From Lonicera japonica (lineage: Eukaryota > Streptophyta > Magnoliopsida > Dipsacales > Caprifoliaceae): a stretch of DNA of 64,000 bases. The position numbers were made by a program, and so were the translations under genes. This document shows, in pieces, positions 35,550 to 47,300 of this stretch; position 1 is the first letter of the stretch, and every line of letters begins with the position of its first letter. Where the stretch lies: positions 806,001 to 870,000 of the forward strand of contig CM038468.1 in the NCBI GenBank assembly GCA_021464415.1, in the 5' to 3' direction. The notes under the pieces were generated by a model, which did not search any database, was not told where the DNA came from, and saw nothing but the letters and a program-made list of their open reading frames with translations.

Positions 35550-37960
35550 CTTCATACACACATGGTACGTTGAAGTAACTCTTGTATCATTTATCTTTTG
35601 TAACATAACTTTCATGGCCATTATCTATATTCATATTGAAGATAGTTTTTTTATTTTTTAACGCATTATTTATATATATACCATATGTGACATTTAATTT
35701 TTCTCAAATTCATGATTACATTGGAAATCCTCCTAATAATCGTTGAGGCCCAAATTTACCATTAAGCTCTGAACTCTTTTATCAATCAAACCCAAATTAA
35801 CCGATTTCAAAATCTGAATCAGTTAAATATCATATTTCACTTGGCTAATCAAACAACACCTTAGGCATTGTTTGACTATCATGAGTTAGCTTGGGTTTAC
35901 TGTAACTTACCCAAACATTTCAATTTCATCTTGGATGACAAACATTTCAGCCTAACAAAACAGGGCCTTAATATTTCTTAAAACAGTAGCTTTCCCAGAT
36001 ATAACTTCTTGTAACAATAAATTTTACTGATATAACATGTCATTTTTCATCCATAGAATTGTTCTAACAAACTTTCGCAATATTTTTATGACTAATAAAA
36101 ATTAGAGTATTTCGAAATTATATCATCCGCATGAGTTGCGCACTAGTTTTAAGGGTGTATAAATGAAAAGGTGTAAAAACTATCATTTAAGGGTACTTTT
36201 ACCCATACTTCAAAATTAAATACTAAAATAAATGTTTTGAAATTTCTTAAATACCTTTCGTTTATATGTTTTTTTTTGGACAATCCCTTCGTTTATTAGT
36301 TCTCCACATTATTGCAAAAGCTAGGCAATTCCAAAAGAAGGCTCAATTATTATATTATTTATGAAAATAATTTTTTTTCATTTTTCACATATATTTTATA
36401 CATTATCAAAATCATATCTTCACAAAAGACACAAAAAATTTTGGCCAGTCACGATTACAAGTTTTTGTGGTCGGTTGTTGGCAAAGCCAAATAAGATTTG
36501 ATTTTGGCAAATTGGTTGAAACATCTTGAACTTTCAACAAGTCTTTTCAACTGAATGGTATATTTTTCAAGAAATAAAAGAAATATATTTCGAAAAATAA
36601 AGAAATCTTCCCCGTACGGGTGTGACTCAAATCCGAGATTTTCTGATTTGAGTAAAATGTCTTTACCACCAAACTAACATACTCACTTAAATAAATTTTA
36701 CACTTTCCAACTATGCTTTTATTGACAGGTTTCCTTGTCAATGCTTAATCTTCATTGAATTAGTGAACTTAAAAATAGTAATTTTAAATGCACTGATCAA
36801 ATTATACTTTTTACCTGTATTTAAGTAATTACCTCATCAATTTTTGTTAAAAACATTCAACTAACCCCTTAGTGGGATGAGTTTATTAAACCTTATATGA
36901 CCGGCTAAGATGAACATTTAGTCATAAATTTTTTATTGCTAATAAAAATATTTAGGAAAAACTGTTCAAGTACAAAAATAATTGAATTAGTTTATGTAAT
37001 AATCTCAATGGAATCTCAATTTTAGTATAGGTTCTTGGTACCATTTTTTTTTTAATTTTTTTTTCCAATAATTTTATCATTCAATTGTATACAGCAAAAA
37101 ATCGATATATATATATATATGTTTTCTGCGCACAAAAACACACATACATTGATAGATAGAGTTACAGCATCCATTGCTATCCTGACGAATAATTTTCATC
37201 TTTGATTGCATTATAAATGCATTTATCAATTAATTTTTGTCACATTTATGGACTGCTTTGGCTTTGGTTATTTTCAAAACACCAATTTTAACCTAACTGA
37301 TCCCTAAGTCTACAATTTATTTGTCATTCGAAAATTCATGACGAAGATCTGGTACAAACGTGTTTGTACATGTATCACATCTTTAATGACAAATTTTTAT
37401 AGCTAAAAAAAATCTCCCACTATTTTGGCAATGAAAATTTGTTATTAAAAGACCGATCCATATCATTTGAAACGGCTTTTTATAATTGAAGGAGAAAAGA
37501 GGTGCGTTCTAAACTTTAAAATCCAAACCCATATTAACGTTTTAATCCAAGATTTCCATAACTTTGAGCTTAATTAAATCCAATTCATACCAAGGTTGAG
37601 AAGAGAATGAGTGTGAAAAACATAAAGTACTACTAAGAAATGAAAACAGCATTCGGGGCAAAGAGCGATGGAAAGATCTGATTGGGGCGAGTTTACAAAT
37701 TTCCGATAGGATCTTTTAGGTTAAAATTATTAAACTCAACTTTTTAAATGATTGAGAAGATTAATTAAGCGCGTGCATTAAAAATTAGACTTTCTATAAA
37801 AGCAGATATTAATATGGGTGCATTTCTGTACAAACCGGGGTTTTAGCGAAGAGCTGCTTTTAGCGACAAAGAAATGTTGCTAAAAGCTCCGGTCTACATA
37901 GACCGGTCCTCATGAGAAATTTTCCGCCATAAGTACAGACAAAAACCTGTTAAGAATGTA
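35550..37960. other. AT-rich intergenic region, 3' flank of INT1
   Basis: No gene. A small inverted pair GGCATTGTTTG / GGCCCTGTTTTG at 35873-35968, flanked by TTA, may be a very short Tourist-like remnant. At 36615-36685 (minus) is a tRNA-like A/B-box pair (GTTTGGTGGTAAAGAC, GGATTTGAGTC), probably a SINE fragment. At 37855-37895 the phrase TTTTAGCGACAAAG and its mirror TTGCTAAAAGC suggest a CACTA internal relic. Confidence 0.4.
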
Positions 37961-38328
37961 AGATCCAACACAAGAAATCATTCATTCAAAGCAACAGCAG
38001 CAACTAATCGTAATTACTTCATTAATGGGCATAATTTCTATACAGCACGCGAGGTCCCCAGAAAATAATACAAACCCTAAACCAGCACAGCCAAAAGGTA
38101 GCAACTCAGCCTCAAAACAGTGTTACTCAGATTAAAACTAGTAGCAGAGCAGTGCCCTGAAGCTCTTCATCTTCGCGAATTTATAAAAATATCGTCATGG
38201 ATACAGACAGAGCTCACAATAAAAACAATTAACAGCACTCCCAGCGAAAAAGAAATATGCGCCATAAATATTTATGTTCTATTTCCCTCTGGAAGGAGGT
38301 CCACCCAAATGGGTCAAAGTTTTAAGGG
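37961..38328 (-). other. Probable 3' UTR and downstream flank of INT1
   Basis: This is the stretch after the INT1 stop codon. Its composition is mixed, less AT-rich than the spacer beyond it, and it lacks repeats. The polyadenylation site cannot be fixed by reading. Confidence 0.4.
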
Positions 38329-41300
38329 CTAGTTACCCTCTTCAAGAAGGGGTAACTTATCCAACCCACTACCATACCCACTCCCATACCAACTGCCAGA
38401 CCCACTGCCATATCCACTGCCTTGAGCCCTCAACTTCCATATCTTCCCGACTTCCTCGAATGTCAACCCCTTAGTCTCCGGCACAAAGACAGCCACAAAC
38501 AAAAAGGCCAAAACGGCTATACCGGCCAGTATGGCAAAAGTGGCACCAGTCCCAGCAGCCTCAGCAATCGAAAGAAAACTCTGGGCTACTATTAGATTCG
38601 ATACCCAGTTGACTGTAGCCGACATGCCCCCACAAATCCCTCTATATGATTCTGGATATATTTCAGAGTTGACGGTCCATGGGACCGGTCCCATACCGGG
38701 TGCAAAAAAGGCTATATAGAGGGCTAGGCCAAGAACTGCGAGCCACCCGTAGAGACTGGTGGCTGCGCCGGTTGATTCCAGGAAGAATGCGGTTGAGAGG
38801 AGGATAAGGGAAACGATTACACCGGCTAAGCTACTAAGGGCCAATTTTCTTCGGCCGAAGTGGTCGATGAGGTAAATTCCGAGAACCGTGCCCGCGGCAT
38901 TTGTTAATGCGACGATGAGGGATAATAGAAGGGCTAGCTGGTTGGACTCAAAGCCAGCCATTTGAACAATCGTTGGACTGTAGTACATCACTGTGTTGAT
39001 ACCTGTGAATTGTTGAAATGCCTGCAAGTAAAACATTACAGTCTATGAAAAGACAGACAAATTTGAGATAAATTTCTGCAGGAGAGAGGGGCTGGTTTGG
39101 ACACTTGGTCATGATTTTCTAGACTTCCTGTTTACCCCCCAAGTACGGGATTATAGAGCACTTCTTATTAAGTATTGACAAAATTGAGTGTGTCCAACTG
39201 CTAATGCAAATGAAATGCAATTGCGGTGTGAGACAATACAAGAGGATTAGGTCACTAGAGCTAGTAGTATTCAGATTTTACATCAGAACTTTTTCGGTGC
39301 GCACAACCTTTTCATTCTCTCAAAATTTAATACAGATAATCATCACAGTAGAAAACTGAAGCCAAAAGGAAAACTAGGTCAATAAGATAACCTGTAATTG
39401 AGAACTTCAAGTAAACAGGGTGCTTTCATTGAGATTTGAACTCAAGACCTCCCGTTTACTAAACGGGTGCTCTAACAGAACTGTAAGAGCACAATGTTCT
39501 CTCATTTGGTCAGTTCCAAAAATATTATTTCTCATTACAAATATCCTGAAACAGGATCCAAACAAGCCTTTAGTAGGTGAAATAATGAAATACAGATAGT
39601 TATACGACATATTCACCAAAAATATGTATAACGCAAGCATTTCAAGTTACAAGCAGCTAAGTTCATGCCAATTCCATTAATTTATTAAAAGCTTCTTGTA
39701 AAGGAGAATCAAGGAGCGTCCTATCACTTAAACCAACCCTTTTCAAGGAACGTACATCACTTAAAGCAACCCATTTTTTTCATTTTTTCTAATGCACCTC
39801 CTTCAACGAGCATAGGCATATATGTAGTTGTGTGTAGGTGACTGAGTCTTTCCTAATATTAATAAGAGTAATTTACACACTTAGCCCCTAACTTCATTTT
39901 CTCCAACTTAAATCCTCACACTACTTAAGTGTTTCAATACCCTCCATCTATTAGCTTCTATGAAACTTATGATGGACTTCGTCCAACGTAAGTGTAAACT
40001 TGATTCTCTTTTTTTAATGCAAGATGTATCCAGATGATTTGAGAAGAGGGAGGAGGACGGGGGCGGGTCTCGAACCTAGGTGCCCTGTGTGAGTAATCAC
40101 TCTTATCAACCATTCAACCACTTGAGCTTAAGCCTGGATCTAAACTGTAAATTGTCTTTAAAACAAAGAAAAAAGTAGAAAACACTTTATTTTAACATAT
40201 GGGATGCAACAATGCCTGAAGCTAGACTGTAAACTTGATTGTCTTTAAAACAAAGGAAAAGGTAGAAAACAGTATTTTTTTTCAATAGGTGGCCACAACA
40301 ATACCTGAAGTCCGGCTCCAGCCAAAAATGCATGTCTGATTTCTTTTACCCTAAACACATCCCAGTAGCTGACAGCATTCTTTCTTTGGTGTTCTTCCTC
40401 TAATGCAGTAGCAAGCTGATCAATCTCCTCCTCTAATCGGAGAGGATCATTAATTTTAGCAAGCACAACAATTGCTTCAGCTTTATCCTTCTGCATATTA
40501 TTAAAATTTATATTATTTATTTAAATTCTTAAAAATCAAAGCAATTAAAAATGGGAAAAACTCGTGAAGTTACGAAGAATGAAGTAAATTTTTACCTTCA
40601 TGTATAGCCAGCGAGGCGACTCCGGTAAAAATAGCATGAGCGTGAACTGAATAATGGCCGGCACAGCAGCTACTCCGAGCATCCATCGCCAGGTCCCTGG
40701 AACCTGCTCGACCATTCAAAAAGCAGAATTTTCACAAAACTGAAAGATTTTTTTCCCTTAAAAGAAAAAATGTCCTACAATTTACTGCATCCTGCGTATA
40801 TTAACTCAAAATGCAGATAGATAAAAAAAATAAAATTAGAATAACCGAAAACTAAGATACCAGAATTATTTTCGTAAAAGAACTTTTGTTATAGCAACAT
40901 TTGGGTTAAGAAGAAGACGAATCCTATTGCAACGTGATACATTTGAATCAACCAATACTGTTTAAAGTTTAAACATATATATTACGCATTACATATGCTT
41001 TAGCAAATCTATCTTGGTGGACTGTACTTCACTACTGAAAATAACTACAATGCTAAAACAATCCAAAGCAGATTTCTAGAACTTACGATCCAAAAAAACT
41101 ACATGACCAATATGTTCCAAGTAACATCATGTAGAACATGGTATCACCTACTCCCACTAGGACTAACACAGCCAAATGGCTATCCTATGTGAATTAAATG
41201 TAGGTCATGTAGATGTTATTAAAATAACTTGATTTTAGAAGCATATGAAAAAATATACAAACAGAACAAGCAGCGTACTAACAAACTGAAACATAAATAC

Positions 41301-44300
41301 ATATCTCAAATGAAAACTTGAAAGTGCAAGATTCTCAAAGAGTGTCCCATCGTATTGAACCAAAATCTCATATTCAACCTTTATTTGGTCTCGATGTTCC
41401 TAACACTCCTATGGATGCATATAAATAGTTATTAGATATCATATTATTTGGGGAGATCAGTTTCTCACTATTCAGTCTCAATAAAAGAGAAGATAAAATG
41501 TTCTTTGAAACGCAACTTATACCAACCGCCTTAATGGCCATGTAAGCACTTCATTTGAGTTTATCAACACAAGCAAAAACAAAGGAGAACAAATAATCTT
41601 TAGCGCCAAGTAATCTTTGGCAGCAAGCACTCGGATAATGCAGCACACCATGGATGAAGATCCAGCTTCACTATATCTCTTTCATTCGTATATTATTCTA
41701 GTGATGTTTTCTAGTGATGTTTACGAATAATGACATTAGAAAATGGCTTCCATTTTGTAAATAAATGACTACTTAAGCAGCCATAGCAGGGGACAAGTTC
41801 AAGGGCTTCCCAGTTTAGTCCTTTATAAAGAGGTCAGAACTCCTAAACCTTAGGTATAGGTGACACTTGCATATGCGTAAATTACACTATAATCTATTGG
41901 CCAATATATGTATTATCATATATTTTTTCGAGGGGTAAACAGATATATTTTTTCATGAAATTTAGTCGAGGTGATCCTATTTTTCTAGAAATTTAGTAGA
42001 GATGATCTCATGATGAGTAGATTATCATTACCAATTTTCATCAATAAGGTAAATATAGAAGTGGGTGTAACTAAAAATTGATATATATGTTCATTTCGGC
42101 TGTCAAGATTTTTTATGATCGTCTCACCCACTTCTAAATTAAATTTTTAGATCAAATTTGGAGGAGATAATCTACCCATCATAGAGACCTTTACAAATTT
42201 CAAGAAAAAAATCCTCCATCTACCCTCGAATTGGACAGTCCTGCTTAAAGTGAGACTGACCTCTTTACAGGATGGGACTGTCCACATATACTTATATATA
42301 ATGATAGATTATATACTGATGCTATTACAGAAAAACTCGAGTCTTCCACCAAGTACCTAGATCACTAGAGGGAGAGGAGGAGAAGACGACTTGATTTCTT
42401 CTTGTAATAGTAGCTTGACTCAAAAAGATATTAAGAGGGTTTAGTCTATTACACAATGTCTCAATTGGGATATATGATGTTAGCTATAGGTATGGCCGTA
42501 TGGGGTCTTATCGCAGTGCTTTATTTCATTTAATTACTTATGCTTTTTTGAAAGCATTATTGTTTATAGGATCTGGATCCATTATTCATTCAACGGAAAC
42601 TATTGTTGGATATTCTCCAAATAAAAGTAAGAATATGGTTCTTCTGGGAGGTTTAACAAAACATGTGCCAATTACCAAAACCGCCTTTTTATTTCTTCTT
42701 GTAATAGTAGCTCTAGTCAAGGAATCAACTACAGGACGTCAACTATAAAACTATATAGCAACTAAAAAAAGCAGGAAAGAAAAGAAGTGTTTCCTTCAGC
42801 GACGTTACTCCTTGCAAAAACTGACTGCAAAAGCGCCAATTCTATCTTGATGCTGCCTCTTCAAAACTGCACACTGAAAACCTTTCATGCCGAGAATATG
42901 ATGTGAATAGTTATAAAACAGGTATGCATTATTACATCAAATATACATATAAATATACGGTGACATATAATCTTGCACCGCTTAAACCGCTTTACGGGTA
43001 AAAAGGATGGGAACGAAAAAACTCAAAGATGTAATCACGGACTATAAACATTGTTACAAGTTTTCATATCTAAATTTACCATTTTAAAATTCTTGGAAAG
43101 CCTAGAAATTCTAACCAAAGAAGCACTTAAAACAATATATTGCAAATGGCTCACCCAACACTTCCCAAAACAAAACTCAGAAACTGGCAAGCATTAGGAC
43201 ATTGAAATTAAGTTTGAGTGTCACTTTATGTTGTTTGCACAAACACAGATATCAGGGAACAAAACCTTATTAGACCATTAGACCTCCAATACTCCCAAGA
43301 TCATTAAGCCTGTTAAGAATCATTAAACAAACAAAATCCTAAACTTGAAAGCTACTAAAACAGTTGACCTTTCCAAATAAAGTTGATGAACATATAAGCT
43401 GATCAGAGACATGGGTATAAGACATAAAAAGGACTTTACGGTAAAGGTGCTACAATTTCATGCCTTATGAGGAATGATTGAATATATTCTTTGAGACAAG
43501 GAAAACAAAAGAAAAACATCTCCAGTTGCCAAGCCTCATGAAGGAGCTCAGAAAGTATTTAGGTATTTGGAGTTTAGTGTTATTAGTTCATGTTTTCATT
43601 CCCGACCTAAAAACTTATCCAAAAATAACATTCAACAGCTTAATAATATGACTACCAAGAGAATTATTGCACATACCAGTATACCACAATCTGAAATGAG
43701 GAAAACTAGAATAAAACGAATAAACTGACCTCAGTAAAAGCAAGGTTGACGAGGTAGGAAAGAAATTGTCCGCCGGTAATCATAAGAACGTTAGTGCTCA
43801 CAAGACCACCCCTTATTTCTGATGGGGATGCTTCTGCTATATACATGGGAGCAGTAACTGATGCCACACCCACCCCCAGGCCAACCAAGAGCCGTCCAAA
43901 TATAAGAACGTATGGATCCGGAGCAGCAGCCATGCCAAGTGATCCAATAGTAAAGACAACATCAGCAATAAGAGTAGCTTTCTTACGTCCATAAACATCA
44001 TTGATCCACCCCCCCGCTGCAGCTCCTATCATTGCACCCACCAAAGCCATGCTCACTATTGTTTCCTGCCAAATTAAAGAGCCAGAGATTCAATAGAATT
44101 TTTTTTAACAGTTTAGTGAGTTATTTAGTTGGTTACTCAGAAAACAGTCGAACAAAATATATGAATTGTCACATAAAATCAATATAAGAAATGATGGGAG
44201 ATCAGCCAACATCTTTGAGCCCTGTTTTGATTTTGTCTCAAATTCCTAACAATATCACATTTCTTACTATGGAATTTTGTCCCCAATGCCATATAATATT

Positions 44301-47300
44301 TTTTTGATAAGAAACATGCTTATAAAGACCAATGCATATAATATATCCTACAGTTTACCTTTTAGGACATAATCAATGTCCCATATCTCGCAACAATAAA
44401 TAAGATGTCTCCTTGACCACTGATTAGGTTATTTATTGTTGCGACATACGGGACATTGATTATGTCCTAAAAGGTAAATTAGTGTTTTTACTGGAGTGTA
44501 GGAAAATCAAGGTGGAATATTTTCTCTACGCCCGTACCTAAGAAGCCCAATACTTTTAGAAAGGAGGGGTATCGTTGGATACCCAATTGTGATACTCACA
44601 AACCATTGGATACATCTACAATCATTAATAACTTAATTAATGACACTTCGCGGAACTCTTGCATACATATCCAATACTTGTTTTACTAATCCACACTTAA
44701 TGAGTAAATTTAAAGGGTATTTCTTTGCTATTGCCAAGCAAAAATGGCTTGTGCCATAACAATGTAATGCATCTAAAGCGTAGCGTACAACAATGTGATG
44801 CATCATTTGCTTTAGCAGAAACCAAAAGTGCTTTGGCAATAGCATTTCCCCAAAAACACTACTTGTTTTACGCATCCATAACTAATGATTAAATTTAAAG
44901 GATAATGCTTTGCTACTACCAAAGCAAAAGTTACTAATGTAATGCACTAAATTGTAATGCATAGCTACGTGATGCATTTGCTTAGGAAGAAGCCAAGAGT
45001 GCTTTGACAATAGTATTTCCAAACTTAAATTTCAAATATGCACCTAAAACTCTTGAACACTTGTATACATGTAAACAACACGTGCACGTAAGTTGTCATG
45101 AGTTTGAAACTCCACCTTGAGAAGTTTCACCTGTAATTTTCAAAGCAATATATTCCCATTTTTTATACTCTTCACAATTTGTTGGCTCTCTTCAATATTT
45201 TAGTGTTATTATTTCCCTAATTAGTTTTCTATTTCTAGATTATAAAAAATTCATGCACAAAGGTTTATGCCTCAAAGCCTCGAGGCTCACCCAGCCCCTT
45301 TTGACAAGAAAATGCCTTAACAACTGCCTTCGCCTTTTAAAAGGTTAATATATATGCAAATATATGCAAGCACCTGCAATGTAATACTGTTTTATATGTT
45401 GGTTGCATTACGAGTGATGGTTATTATATCATTGTAAGTACACAAAATATATGTTGGTCGCAATGTATTGTATATCTATCCCATTTCCACATTAGTACTT
45501 CTGAGACCAATTCGTCCCAGGCCTAAAAATGGGGTTTACATAGCGAGTCATTCATATTTTACTTATGCTGCTCAACTGACTGGTACTTCTACCTGCAGGA
45601 AGCTACTCTTCTCAACTGCCTCAAAATCGTCGCGAATATAAAGAAGGGCCCCTGATATCACTCCTGTACCAAAATTTCAAATTAGCACCCGTCAAAATTT
45701 CAAAGAATGAGATGAATGTAACAGAAAAGAGAGATTAAACAAAATAAAACAAAATCTGTGTAACATAACGAGGTGTACTCAGAAGTTTGCCAAAGTTAGC
45801 GCGAAACTCACCCCCATTTTTAAGAAGTTCCTAACTCTCCCCTGCCTGAGTGCAGAACAAATCGAGTAAACAACAACAGCAAGAAAGGGTGGTTTACTAT
45901 TTGTCAAACCAAATATGGCTTTTCCCAACTGAAGGTATATTGTGAATGCACATGATACTACTTGTCAAATCAGTACCTTACTTTGGGAAAATCATATTTG
46001 CTCCGGCAAGAAGTCGCAACAAAGAATACCAATCTTGCAAAGCAAGTACAATTGGAAGTAAGACTGAAACTAACTACAAAGAGAGACACATGTGTATATA
46101 CTTTTGGTGTGGGTCCTTTTCCAGTGGTCTCCCAACAGCTCTGTCTCCCATGTTTCTCTCTCATTAGTCATCAATCTTCCAACTACAGTCTATTGTCTCT
46201 CACAAATCCCACAAACTTTTTAATCCGAAGGTTCGTTTGATCACTTAGATGGAAATAATTTAATTCCGTGGAAATAAATTATATGAAAAAAGATTTTTCA
46301 TGGAAGAGATAAGATGCAGCCCAAATGAATTTAAAAGGCGCATTTGCACTGGAGAATAGAAAGAGAAAGTGACGAACGGTAGACTGGTTGAAGGTTACTT
46401 TTGAATTACATAAGGAAAATTAAAAGACTATAACCAGACTAAGATGTGCTATGAAAATCCATTTCGTGGGTAATCGTACCATCAAAAACCACTAAAGACT
46501 GAAAATATGAAATATTTGAGTACTTATCATTGTGTACTTTTTTTGAAAAAAAATCCTTAAAATTACTTGTATCTACATTGCACATGAATCGCATATCTGC
46601 AAAAAATAGTAATAATATTATGGATCCGAACCCTTGCTACTAGCGACGGTAATAAGCTGCTTAACCTCTTTTAATTTTATTTCTTTTAATTACTTGTATT
46701 CGAATAGCGCACCTCGCGTGTGTACAGAAAATCTAATATGGATACGCATATATACCTATATTTAGTCATTGAAATTAATATTAAGAAATATATAGATGCG
46801 TACATCACCGGAACACCCACAATAAACAGTTGCATGTGTTCACTAAGTCATTGAATTAATATTTAAACACATGCACAATTTAACACAGATCAGCTAGCCA
46901 CACACAAACAGTTGCAACTCAAATCATGTGCATTGACAGAGACCCAAATTTTTTAAAAAAAAAAGTTAAAAAAAAATATTTAAAACATTAATAATTTATG
47001 ACAATTTTTTTTTTAAAAAAAAAAAAAGATTTTTAATTTGGTGAGATGTTCAATAAAAATAAAACAAATCCATTTAAATGAAAAATGAGATTATCTCACC
47101 AAATCAGCATCTCCTTTTTCAATTTCTTGTAAAACTCATTTGTTTGTCTAATTACCTTTTCTAAGTGACCAAAAAAATTAGAAAAAGTCCCATATTTTTT
47201 TAAACAAAACTAAAAAGAAGAAAAGAAAGAAAGTTGAATTTCAAACTTTGACCAACTCCAAATCTTACCCAAGATTTTCCTTCATTCAAATTTATAAAGA

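Noticed and set aside
42500..42748. 82-residue open frame resembling NdhF taken as a gene
   Set aside because: It is an internal plastid fragment in an intron, lacks both ends of the protein, and upstream in-frame sequence has a stop.
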